The notes beneath the pieces are model-generated. The model was given only the letters and a program-made list of their open reading frames with translations, ran no database searches and had not been told where the DNA came from. The translations under genes and the position numbers were made by a program. A stretch of 15,796 nt of DNA from Thermoplasmata archaeon (lineage in GTDB: Archaea > Thermoplasmatota > Thermoplasmata > Halarchaeoplasmatales > Halarchaeoplasmataceae), in the NCBI GenBank assembly GCA_019594025.1, contig JAFDUB010000031.1, positions 1 to 15,796 on the forward strand, in the 5' to 3' direction. How positions within the stretch are numbered: the first letter of the stretch is position 1; each line of letters begins with the position of its first letter. Of this stretch, positions 1 through 7,160 are shown one piece after another.

Positions 1-221
1 ATGTCTTTAGTCAACAAACGAAGGTACACAGTATCACCTTTACCTTCCAGCTGCAATATGCCTCTCGAAACCAATCTTTTACACAATCTTTTCATTTTGG
101 ATTCAGAAACTCCCAATTCCCTAGCAGCCTCTTTAAGGGTAATCGGAATATCCTTTAACAACAGCTTAAGCAGTCTTTCTTCTAGTGTCCCCCTTTCTAT
201 GTATATCGTTATGTTGTTCAC
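1..221 (-). CDS. Helix-turn-helix protein, C-terminus beyond window
   Basis: Partial gene; 73 codons are visible and the reading frame leaves the window at base 1. It starts with GTG at 221-219, which overlaps the TGA stop of the 95-residue gene (GTGA), so translation is probably coupled to it; I see no separate Shine-Dalgarno. The visible protein begins MNNITIYIERGTLEERLLK and continues with a helix-turn-helix: ITLKEAARELGVSESKMKRL at about residues 28-47, then CKRLVSRGILQLEGKGDTVY, which looks like the end of a recognition helix and a wing. This is a DNA-binding winged-helix pattern and suggests a small transcription regulator. The regulated target and any C-terminal domain cannot be seen. 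A shadow frame on the plus strand (1-330) has no recognisable content. Confidence 0.68.
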   Translation of the reverse strand, partial: MNNITIYIERGTLEERLLKLLLKDIPITLKEAARELGVSESKMKRLCKRLVSRGILQLEGKGDTVYLRLLTKD

Positions 222-505
222 CCGAAGTATGAAGAATCTCGGTTCACTTTGTTTTTATCTTTCTGCTCCATCTGTTCGATTATATCCAAATACAGAATCA
301 TATGTGAGGGAACCACTCTTATTTGTTTAGACTCCTCGTCGGAATCCTCTAGTTCCATCTTAAGTGCCTGGTCTCTACCGAGGTAAATGTATCCTTTGAA
401 AGTACCCACGGTTTCAAGGGTTTCATTTCGCTTACTTAGAGAAACTATCCTGTACTTTGAACCTACGACGAGACGGTCGAAGGACAACTGCTGTTTTTTT
501 TTCAT
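218..505 (-). CDS. Small conserved-looking protein of unknown function
   Basis: 95 residues, starting at ATG 505-503. A purine-rich AAAGGATG lies about 7 bases upstream, inside the end of the preceding regulator gene, whose stop codon is only four bases away. Residues 12-73 look like a compact all-beta domain: VVGSKYRIVSLSKRNETLET, then GTFKGYIYLGRDQALKMEL, then RVVPSHMILYLDIIE, with alternating hydrophobic residues. It is followed by a polar tail (QKDKNKVNRDSS). The pattern recalls small Sm-like or SH3-like barrels that ride beside archaeal regulators, but I do not recognise a named family and assign no function. Sitting between two HTH genes with overlapping or nearly touching ends, it is probably made in the same transcript and may act with them. 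Confidence 0.7.
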   Translation of the reverse strand: MKKKQQLSFDRLVVGSKYRIVSLSKRNETLETVGTFKGYIYLGRDQALKMELEDSDEESKQIRVVPSHMILYLDIIEQMEQKDKNKVNRDSSYFG

Positions 506-509
506 GATT

Positions 510-956
510 TTACATCCTTTTACTTAAATCGTCTATTTTATCGATTGATTCTCGGTACCTTTTCAAGGCCGACTCAACGTTTGCCTCGGTGATATGCCAT
601 GCGGTTTTTAAATCACCATGTCTTATTCGGTAGCCTTTCTTTATTACCTCCCCATCATCTTCTATAACTATATCTTCGGACTCGACGATGTCCAAATTTT
701 TTAGTTTATTGAGGTGACGATATATGCTTGGTTTCGACGCACCGAGTGTGGAGGCCATTTTATCCACCGTCCAAGGCTTCTCGGTGTTTTTTAGGAAACA
801 ATCGGTCCACAAACGGAAGGGTATGCTTTCGTAGAGCTCTTTCCCTTCCTTCCTACCGGATAAATAACCTATGTCCAAGAGAAAATTTTCCAGCACCTCA
901 CTTAGGTTATCCGATGAAATCGGGGTGTGACTTGAAATCTTCATGCTGAATGGCAT
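510..956 (-). CDS. Winged-helix transcriptional regulator
   Basis: 148 residues. An N-terminal helical segment (about 17-60) precedes a winged helix at about 60-118: WTVDKMASTLGASKPSIYRH is helix-turn-recognition helix, NLDIVESEDIVIEDDGEVIK a beta wing, and the C-terminus (ITEANVESALKRYRESIDKI) a long amphipathic helix suited to dimerisation. This is the ArsR/IclR-like architecture common in archaea; no cysteine metal site is apparent, so the ligand is unknown. The start at 956 lies about 25 bases below an AT-rich box (981-990) with no Shine-Dalgarno, consistent with a leaderless mRNA; a second ATG four codons in (944) is possible. It heads a three-gene run with the 95-residue protein and the HTH gene below it, and is divergent from the MoaD-like gene, so the 118-base gap between them is the likely control region. 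Confidence 0.8.
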   Translation of the reverse strand: MPFSMKISSHTPISSDNLSEVLENFLLDIGYLSGRKEGKELYESIPFRLWTDCFLKNTEKPWTVDKMASTLGASKPSIYRHLNKLKNLDIVESEDIVIEDDGEVIKKGYRIRHGDLKTAWHITEANVESALKRYRESIDKIDDLSKRM

Positions 957-980
957 GATTATTAAGAGTTAATTTACAGT

Positions 981-990
981 ATTTAATTTT
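981..990 (-). promoter_or_regulatory. TATA-like box for the winged-helix regulator operon
   Basis: The minus strand reads AAAATTAAAT here, about 25-30 bases before the ATG at 956, which is the normal archaeal TATA-to-start distance for a leaderless transcript. By eye only. Confidence 0.4.
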
Positions 991-1040
991 TACCTCGATT
1001 ACTTGTTTTTTCTGCGTTTTTACCGGGCGGACCAAAACGT

Positions 1041-1050
1041 AAATAATATA
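1041..1050 (+). promoter_or_regulatory. TATA-like box for the MoaD-like gene
   Basis: AAATAATATA lies about 25 bases before the ATG at 1075, and no Shine-Dalgarno stands between, which fits a leaderless or very short-leader mRNA. It shares the divergent gap with the regulator promoter. Confidence 0.4.
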
Positions 1051-1074
1051 GTTAAGTGTTTCAATGGTTGAACA

Positions 1075-1332
1075 ATGTCATCCGATATAGTGGTAATAGT
1101 CAAGTTCTTTGTAGCCACAAGAGATGCGGTAGGTAAACCCAAGATCAACCTTACGGTACCTAGAGGTACCACTGCAAATGATCTACTGCAAATACTTAAA
1201 AAGAAATATCCCGTTCTCGACAAATCCTTGAAACAGGTGATAGTGGCTGTAAACAAAGAGACCGGTAAAGGTGACGAAAAGCTGTCCGACGGAGATGAAG
1301 TGGCTCTTCTTCCTCCAGTCAGCGGTGGTTAA
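1075..1332 (+). CDS. MoaD/ThiS-family ubiquitin-fold protein (sulfur carrier or SAMP)
   Basis: 85 residues, a full-length beta-grasp protein ending in VALLPPVSGG. The C-terminal diglycine is the functional end: in this family an E1-like enzyme adenylates it and converts it to a thiocarboxylate for molybdopterin synthesis (MoaD) or tRNA thiolation, or joins it to protein lysines (archaeal SAMPs). Family landmarks are VIVKFFVATRDAVGK at the start, the LTVPRGTTANDLLQILKKKY segment, IVAVNKE, and the LSDGDEVALLPPVSGG end. No MoaE, MoeB/ThiF or other cofactor gene is nearby, so sulfur donor and protein modifier cannot be told apart. The surface-protein gene starts 18 bases downstream and may be co-transcribed. 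Confidence 0.88.
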   Translation: MSSDIVVIVKFFVATRDAVGKPKINLTVPRGTTANDLLQILKKKYPVLDKSLKQVIVAVNKETGKGDEKLSDGDEVALLPPVSGG

Positions 1333-1350
1333 AAAAGAGGTATTATCAAG

Positions 1351-4300
1351 ATGAAAAAACCAGTTGTGAACAGGATATTAACTTCCTTCGTACTCATCGT
1401 GTTAGCGTCCTCGCTGTTCCTCCCTCTGTTGTCCTCTGAGGCCGGAGAAGAGGTACAGGGACTTGTGGTTCCTGAGGGAGAGACTTTGATTATTGAAGAC
1501 AAGACCCTGTTTGTCGAGGGAAATATCGATGTTAAAGGCACGCTAATATTGAATAACGTCGATTTGATCTTGAACACAACATCAACAAATACTTATGAAG
1601 TACAAGACGGTGGTGTATTAACCGTTAAAAATTCACACATTATATCCTTCGAGGATTATGTTAAAAGGAGCCTGTCTCTTGAGTTAGAGCCCGGGTACCA
1701 TCTTTTGTCTTTTCCATTTGTCAGAGACGATAACACCGTAGAAACGGTGCTTTCACCAATCGAAGGTAGTTATGACAAAGTTCTCTATTACGACACTTGG
1801 GACGAATCATGGAAGAGCTACCAGATAGACCGCCCACCACATTTCAACACATTAGAATACATAAATCGGACCATGGGGGTAGTAGTCAATATCACTCAGG
1901 ATGCCGTGTTGGAATTGGAGGGAACTCTTCCTTACCATACTGAAATACTTCTTAACCAAGGGTTGAACATGGTGGCTTATCCTCTGGACGAACCTATGGA
2001 ACTGTCCGAGGCTTTTGACGGTATAATGGAAGACATCAAAAAGGTGGAGGAAGAATCACCCCATGGGCAAACACAACTAGAACCTGGTGATCAGTTGATT
2101 CCCGGTAGAGGTTACAGGGTCGAGATGTACAACAGAACATCGTGGACCTTAGAGGTCCCTTATGGCCTTCCCTACGATTATGCACTTAACCTAAGCCGAG
2201 GGGCGGGTATTGGTTTTGAGTTCATGCCTGGCAGTTCAATTTCAATAGAGGATTCAAAAATAACCGGTAGTGGAAATCCTCAGGCGGACCCTGAGTTGAT
2301 TGTACATTCAAACCAGGTTATGCTTACAAGGACCGAGTTCGTAGGGGGCAGCAGCAATATTTTTGTTGAAGCATCTTCTCCAACCATCAGGGATTCTACC
2401 TTCGAAGAGTATCTTGATACCGCTGTTTACACTAGATATTCTTCGCTCACCTTAAGAAATAATCAATTTAGGTCTCATGAAGGATTGGCTGTTAGTGTAT
2501 ATAGGGGTTCACCGGTTTTTACGGACAACCTTTTTGAAGGACATATCGGGATCCAGCTGGATAACGCTGAAAGCACATTGTTAAAAAACACCTTTAATCA
2601 GATATCGGAGGTAGGAGTAATTGTAAACGCTGGAGAATCTACTCTAGAAGATAATATATTTTCTCACATAGACGGTCCGGCAATCGAGTCGTACGATAGT
2701 ATAATGAAGGTTAGGGAAAACCGGTTTACAAGTGTATCTACTGGGTTGAAGCTGGAGGGGGGTGAAGTCTTCCTAGAAAAAAATTCCTTCGAAGGAGTGG
2801 GCAATGGTATTGTATTGTCCGGTTCTAGAGGTGAAATACTAGGTAACGATATCATGGGGTCCCTGAGTTGGGGTCTACGTCTTACACAAGTAGAAAATGT
2901 TACGGTAAAAAATAACAAGATACACAACGGTTCGAACGCCATGAGGTTGTCCGGTAGGTACATTGACGCCCGGTATAACACCGTTTCTAACATCACGGGA
3001 ACGGGAGTCCTAGCCGTTTCCGCAGAGTCCATGCTGTTCAAGAGAAACATTGTGGAAAGTAATGGGGGGGTGGGGTTGAACATAGATGAAAGCACCGGGG
3101 CGGTGTTAGAGAACACAATATCCAAGAATGAAGGAGGGGGATTATGGACCGGTTCTCCTATATGGATAGCGAATAATACGATATCAAGGAACGACGTATT
3201 CGGCATTTCGGTGGTATCGAGCTCTCCTTACATTGAAAATAACACTCTTTATACCAACCTGGTCCACGGTATCAGCTTCGAAAAATCCTCTTCCATGATA
3301 TCGTCGACCAGTATTCTGGGAGGTATTTATCATCTACGTCTTATTCGTTCGAACATCACGGTGGTGGATTCTTATGTGGATGAAACCCGTATATGGCAGG
3401 ACCGATACAGCCGTGTACAGTTCTTATCCAGGCTCAATCTGACCATCCCGGAGGATACTGAATTTACTAATTATAATTTAACCGCTTTTCTCCCCCCGGG
3501 TTCTAAAATTTTAAGCGTCGAAAATAATGACCCCATCGAAGTAAATATTCATGAAGAAGGAGTTGATTTTAAGCCTCCTGATAACTTCCATGGAACGGTA
3601 AACATGAGTTTCGAAGTCCAGATCACAGAAACAATCACTACCTGGTTTTCCTTCGCACTTGTGGTTACTCCGGTTAACGATCCTCCAGTACTCGAGGAAG
3701 TGGATGTTATCATTTCTGATTCACCATCTAAAGTACGCTGGTTGGTTCGTTACACCGATGTGGACGGATACCCTCCGACCTATTTGGAGATTGTAATTGA
3801 CGGTGATTCATATACTATGGAACCTGTGCACCCTGAAGACGATGACTATGCTATTGGGGTGCTTTACCAGTTTGAGAAACATCTTTCTCCTGGTGAATAC
3901 AGCTATTACTATATAGCTGAGGAAAATAATCCCTTGGGTTCAAATATAACAGTCAGAACCGACGGACAAACACTGGAGGTTCCATCGGATATCCCAAGAG
4001 TATTGGAATCTGTGGGTGAAGGAGCACTTTTAGCAGCGGTGATTATTTTATTCATACTGATAATCTATAAAGTCGTTGCCTACCGTAGAGATACGGAGGA
4101 CGACCGGTTCGGTCTCCATGGCGAAAATTGGCTGGATGATATCTCCGGTGAAGAGATCATCGGCGGTTCTAAGCCTCGAGCGGTTAAAGATGAGACATTC
4201 AAGAGTTTACCGGTGATGAATAAAAAGACCGAAGGTTCCAAGAGTTTACCGGTGATGAATAAAAAGACCGAAGGTTCCAAGGGATTACCGGTGATGAATA

Positions 4301-4605
4301 AAGATAGCCGACGGTCAAACGAAAAACCGGTTTTAATGAAAAAGAAGGATAAGAAACGCAAACTTCGGGTTTTAACTGATGATAACGGTGAGGTAGAATC
4401 GTCACAAGATGAATCGATTATAGACTCGGTGGGGGAACCGAGTTCGGACGAAGTTACTGAAGAGCAGCCTGTTGAGATATCTCGAGGGAATCTTAAGAGA
4501 CATAGGAAGATAAAACAAGAAAAAGATCGGTGGTTGGTCAAGAAAAAACACAGGGCTTTAAAGGAGGAGAGTTCCGGAAAGAAAAAGCGGGTGTTAAAGA
4601 GCTAG
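1351..4605 (+). CDS. Large membrane-anchored surface protein with beta-helix and basic cytoplasmic tail
   Basis: 1084 residues. GAGGT at 1337-1341 is the Shine-Dalgarno. Residues 1-31 form a signal peptide (RILTSFVLIVLASSLFLPLL). About 108-268 is a 'GWN'-type surface domain (GYHLLSFPF, YDKVLYYDTWDESW, HFNTLE, LNQGLNMVAYPL, GRGYRVEMYN). About 285-670 carries many repeats such as N.F...... I.L...... N.I, with IENNTLYTNLVHGISFEKSS, typical of right-handed parallel beta-helices (NosD/PbH1 class). About 690-785 ends in VVTPVNDPPVLEEV, a cadherin-like repeat signature. One more beta domain follows, then a transmembrane helix at 891-910 and a cytoplasmic tail of about 170 residues with tandem repeats and many Lys/Arg. 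There are many N-glycosylation sequons outside the membrane. Role: probably adhesion, polysaccharide binding or cell-wall architecture; the substrate is unknown. Its TAG stop interlocks with the stop of hpt. Confidence 0.85.
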   Translation: MKKPVVNRILTSFVLIVLASSLFLPLLSSEAGEEVQGLVVPEGETLIIEDKTLFVEGNIDVKGTLILNNVDLILNTTSTNTYEVQDGGVLTVKNSHIISFEDYVKRSLSLELEPGYHLLSFPFVRDDNTVETVLSPIEGSYDKVLYYDTWDESWKSYQIDRPPHFNTLEYINRTMGVVVNITQDAVLELEGTLPYHTEILLNQGLNMVAYPLDEPMELSEAFDGIMEDIKKVEEESPHGQTQLEPGDQLIPGRGYRVEMYNRTSWTLEVPYGLPYDYALNLSRGAGIGFEFMPGSSISIEDSKITGSGNPQADPELIVHSNQVMLTRTEFVGGSSNIFVEASSPTIRDSTFEEYLDTAVYTRYSSLTLRNNQFRSHEGLAVSVYRGSPVFTDNLFEGHIGIQLDNAESTLLKNTFNQISEVGVIVNAGESTLEDNIFSHIDGPAIESYDSIMKVRENRFTSVSTGLKLEGGEVFLEKNSFEGVGNGIVLSGSRGEILGNDIMGSLSWGLRLTQVENVTVKNNKIHNGSNAMRLSGRYIDARYNTVSNITGTGVLAVSAESMLFKRNIVESNGGVGLNIDESTGAVLENTISKNEGGGLWTGSPIWIANNTISRNDVFGISVVSSSPYIENNTLYTNLVHGISFEKSSSMISSTSILGGIYHLRLIRSNITVVDSYVDETRIWQDRYSRVQFLSRLNLTIPEDTEFTNYNLTAFLPPGSKILSVENNDPIEVNIHEEGVDFKPPDNFHGTVNMSFEVQITETITTWFSFALVVTPVNDPPVLEEVDVIISDSPSKVRWLVRYTDVDGYPPTYLEIVIDGDSYTMEPVHPEDDDYAIGVLYQFEKHLSPGEYSYYYIAEENNPLGSNITVRTDGQTLEVPSDIPRVLESVGEGALLAAVIILFILIIYKVVAYRRDTEDDRFGLHGENWLDDISGEEIIGGSKPRAVKDETFKSLPVMNKKTEGSKSLPVMNKKTEGSKGLPVMNKDSRRSNEKPVLMKKKDKKRKLRVLTDDNGEVESSQDESIIDSVGEPSSDEVTEEQPVEISRGNLKRHRKIKQEKDRWLVKKKHRALKEESSGKKKRVLKS
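4201..4317 (+). repeat. 39-base in-frame tandem repeat in the surface-protein tail
   Basis: Copies at 4201-4239 and 4240-4278 are identical base for base. A third copy at 4279-4317 is diverged in its second half, and a more degraded fourth is seen in the protein just after (EKPVLMKKKDKK). Each unit encodes KSLPVMNKKTEGS, residues 951-963, 964-976 and 977-989. Perfect identity suggests recent duplication by slippage or unequal recombination. Confidence 0.9.
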
Positions 4606-5168
4606 ATACCCTTGCCAACAATTTTTATATTCGCCCCTTCCATCTTCAATTTCAAAAGGCTCTTGATTTTAATTCCAAGTTCTTGTTCCAGCTTTTCTCT
4701 AACACCGATTTTTTCGAAAATGATCACCGTGTCGACGATTTCTACTTCCATGGCCTTCAGCGCTTTTACTATGGCTCTGAGCGTACCGCCGGTACTTAAA
4801 ACATCGTCTATCAAAAACACCTTATCTCCTTTATCGACGAAATTGATGTACATATCACTTGAGGAGTAGCCAGTTATTTGACTAATGGATACTTCCTGGT
4901 TTAACCCATAACTTCGTTTTCTTATGTACTTGTAGGGCAGTCTGGTTTTCAACGATAGTGCGGTGGCTAATGGGAATCCCATCGACTGTGCAGTCAATAT
5001 ATAATCGCAGTCCAGGTTACCAACTTCAATTACCGCGTTCATCACCTCTTCCAGTAGTTCGGGCTCAACCAGTGGTAAACCATCCGTAACGGGGTGAATA
5101 AAGTAGTAATAACCGTTGATTTCGGTCACAGGACAGTTTTCCATGGATTTTTCCAACTTATTTAACAT
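4602..5168 (-). CDS. hpt: Archaeal hypoxanthine/guanine phosphoribosyltransferase
   Basis: 188 residues from the ATG at 5168. An upstream in-frame GTG at 5177 overlaps the deaminase stop, but AAGGTGA, a strong anti-16S match, sits just before the ATG at 5168, so I prefer it. The enzyme transfers phosphoribose from PRPP to hypoxanthine or guanine, giving IMP or GMP. Evidence: the type I PRTase PRPP loop VFLIDDVLSTGGT (about 117-129) preceded by beta strand hydrophobics, the N-terminal FIHPVTDGLPLVEPELL typical of archaeal Hpt, and ITGYSSSDMYIN. It closes the operon after the phosphorylase and deaminase, the position expected for an enzyme that captures released hypoxanthine. Its stop codon shares CTAG with the convergent surface-protein gene. 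An adenine PRTase is less likely given the archaeal Hpt N-terminus. Confidence 0.85.
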   Translation of the reverse strand: MLNKLEKSMENCPVTEINGYYYFIHPVTDGLPLVEPELLEEVMNAVIEVGNLDCDYILTAQSMGFPLATALSLKTRLPYKYIRKRSYGLNQEVSISQITGYSSSDMYINFVDKGDKVFLIDDVLSTGGTLRAIVKALKAMEVEIVDTVIIFEKIGVREKLEQELGIKIKSLLKLKMEGANIKIVGKGI

Positions 5169-5173
5169 GTATT

Positions 5174-6385
5174 TCACCTTACTAACTTTCTTGCATGGTA
5201 AGAGGCTTTCTGTAATATCTCTTCTTCCCCTTCAACATAACGATCTCTCATGAGTACCTTACCGTTCACAATGGTGTCCGTCACCGAACATCCGTTAAGT
5301 GAGTAAACTATATCTGAAACTGGTCGGTGGTCCGGTACTCCTTTTTTGATAAGTATCAGGTCCGCACTTTTCCCTTCTTCCACAGCACCTCCCCCTGTAT
5401 TCAGCGAGTCTTTGATCATCATACCGTAGGCTTCCTCCGCAGGGAGCAATGTGGTATCTCCTTCCATCTTGTGAAGTATGGCAGCCACTTTTCCCTCCTC
5501 CATCATATCTAGATTGTTATTCGATGCACACCCGTCGGTTCCCAGAGTCGTAACAACTCCGGCGTCCCTCATAGCTCTGTAATTCATAGGTTTACCGACT
5601 CCCAACTTCATATTCGAAGTGGGACAGTGGCTGACAACGACACCTCTTTTCCCCAGCAGTTCGATCTCATGGTCCTTTAACCACACACAATGGGCGGCCA
5701 TGGTCCTCCGGGTCAGTAAATCGAGCGTGTCTAGATACCTTACCACCCCTTCCTGTTCTTTTACCTCCTTCTGGGTTTCAGCTAGATGTATATGTATCGG
5801 GATATTCTTTTTCTTAGATATCCCGGCACACCATTTTAGTCCTTCTTCGGAGACCGTATAGACTGCGTGGGGTCCAAGGGCGGGATTGATATTATCCATG
5901 TCTTCCGCTTTTTGAATAAACTCAAGAGACGTATCTTTTTCTTTCTCTAACTTATCTTTGTCTCCCATGTCCAGGAATCCGTAGCATAACGTGGCTTTCA
6001 TCCCCATATCTTCCACCGCTTGGGCGGCTGAATCCATGAAAAAATACATGTCGTTGAATGCAACCGTACCACTTTTTATCATCTCAAGACAGGCCAATTT
6101 AGTACCCCAGTATACGTCTTCAGCGGCGAGTTTACTCTCCAACGGCCAAATTTTTTCCTGTAACCACCTGTCAAGGGGTAGATCATCGGCGTAGCCGCGC
6201 AGAAGAGTCATAGCTGCGTGGGTATGGGTATTTACGAAACCCGGTGAGAGGTATTTTCCCTTTCCGTTCAACGATTCTTTACCATGGAGTGACTTTCCGA
6301 TCTCGTCTATCTTTCCATCTTTTATTGTAACGTCCCATTCACCATCACGGCCTATGATACCACAGTCTTTGATCACAATGCTCAT
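5174..6385 (-). CDS. MTA / S-adenosylhomocysteine / 5'-deoxyadenosine deaminase
   Basis: 403 residues from ATG 6385, which has GGAG upstream and begins MSIVIKDCGIIGRDGEWDV, the normal N-terminus. A longer open frame to 6541 overlaps the phosphorylase gene and adds an unrelated leader, so I reject it. It is an amidohydrolase (COG0402) that removes the amino group of adenine nucleosides. Metal and catalytic residues are visible: NTHTH (H54, H56), HIHLAETQKE (H200, E203), AHCVW (H232), SHCPTSNMKLG (H253) and LGTDG (D284). In methanogens the related DadD takes 5'-deoxyadenosine, SAH and MTA. A minor oddity is that the C-terminal segment before EEGKSADLILIK lacks the usual MATxNGAxALG-like stretch and is a few residues short. 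Co-transcription with the phosphorylase and hpt supports a purine-salvage role. Confidence 0.88.
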   Translation of the reverse strand: MSIVIKDCGIIGRDGEWDVTIKDGKIDEIGKSLHGKESLNGKGKYLSPGFVNTHTHAAMTLLRGYADDLPLDRWLQEKIWPLESKLAAEDVYWGTKLACLEMIKSGTVAFNDMYFFMDSAAQAVEDMGMKATLCYGFLDMGDKDKLEKEKDTSLEFIQKAEDMDNINPALGPHAVYTVSEEGLKWCAGISKKKNIPIHIHLAETQKEVKEQEGVVRYLDTLDLLTRRTMAAHCVWLKDHEIELLGKRGVVVSHCPTSNMKLGVGKPMNYRAMRDAGVVTTLGTDGCASNNNLDMMEEGKVAAILHKMEGDTTLLPAEEAYGMMIKDSLNTGGGAVEEGKSADLILIKKGVPDHRPVSDIVYSLNGCSVTDTIVNGKVLMRDRYVEGEEEILQKASYHARKLVR

Positions 6386-6389
6386 CTGT

Positions 6390-7109
6390 TCAACTCCAAT
6401 TATTAAAAAATTTTTCCAGTAGTTTGAATATTGCATCGAGACTTTTGCTGGCGTTTTCAATAATATCTTCGTAACGTACAACCTTTTTAACCACTCCGTT
6501 TGCGTAGTTGTCCACAGAAACAAGCGAGGCGTAATCGACATCTATTTCTTTACAAAGAGTGGCTTCGGTGCCCATGGTCATCCCGACTAGGTCTCCGTAT
6601 GATTGAATTATTCGAACCTCAGCCTTGGTTTCAAGACGTGGCCCAACGGTTTGAACATAGATATCTTCAGTTCGAACTTCTATGTCTTTAATATCCTTAG
6701 CCCCCTCGATTATTTCGTTGCGTATGGCTGAAGATATTTCAGGGGTAATATGTTTTATAGTTTGGTCGTAAAAGGTCTCTACCTTCCAAAAGTTAACATA
6801 ATCTTGGGGTATAGAGATTGACGGTACATCCATATTCTTGTGAAGTGCGCCGGCGGAGGATACTCCTATTATGGTATCTACATCCCTCTGGAGTGCATAT
6901 ATGTTAGCTTGAGTGTTAACCCGATGGGGGGGGATGTCGTGGTTTTCTCCGTGCCTAAATATCAATTCAATTTCCTTTCCCGCTAGAGTTCCTGTAAATA
7001 TGGGTGAAGAGGGACTTCCCCAGGGAGTGTGGCTCTTTTTTCCTTTCTCAAGTTCCAGGTTGTCTAGGTTTTTAAAAGCCGTGCCGCCAATTATGCCTAC
7101 CGTAGTCAT
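6390..7109 (-). CDS. Methylthioadenosine/methylthioinosine phosphorylase (MTAP/PNP family)
   Basis: 239 residues. It cleaves the N-glycosidic bond of a purine nucleoside with phosphate. Family motifs: GIIGGT (5-10), FRHG (51-54, phosphate/ribose), HRVNTQANIYAL (62-73), VQTVGPRLET (152-161), GMTMGTEATLCKE (176-188) and SVDNYANG (198-205). Human MTAP has two aspartates in this last loop (D220, D222) that bind the 6-amino group. By eye these positions are N201 and A203 here, and an Asn is the PNP-like choice for 6-oxopurines. With a deaminase gene next to it, this suggests methylthioinosine as the real substrate, as reported for Methanocaldococcus MTIP. Products would be hypoxanthine (or adenine) and 5-methylthioribose-1-phosphate. 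The gene ends four bases before the deaminase start. Confidence 0.85.
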   Translation of the reverse strand: MTTVGIIGGTAFKNLDNLELEKGKKSHTPWGSPSSPIFTGTLAGKEIELIFRHGENHDIPPHRVNTQANIYALQRDVDTIIGVSSAGALHKNMDVPSISIPQDYVNFWKVETFYDQTIKHITPEISSAIRNEIIEGAKDIKDIEVRTEDIYVQTVGPRLETKAEVRIIQSYGDLVGMTMGTEATLCKEIDVDYASLVSVDNYANGVVKKVVRYEDIIENASKSLDAIFKLLEKFFNNWS

Positions 7110-7160
7110 ACGATCACTAGAAGGAGATATGATAGAATGATTTTAAAGTTATGCTGGATT

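Noticed and set aside
1..330. Plus-strand open frame of 109 codons
   Set aside because: It is the complement of two overlapping minus-strand genes with HTH content; its own peptide has no recognisable pattern.
2664..3206. Long antisense frame of 180 codons opposite the beta-helix region
   Set aside because: The plus frame shows clear beta-helix repeats; the antisense peptide is low-complexity P/S/T/L-rich shadow.
4201..4317. Tandem repeats as a CRISPR array
   Set aside because: The units abut with no spacers and lie in frame within a coding sequence.
6386..6541. N-terminal extension of the deaminase up to 6541
   Set aside because: It overlaps the phosphorylase coding region and carries no family sequence; ATG 6385 has GGAG before it and the expected N-terminus.
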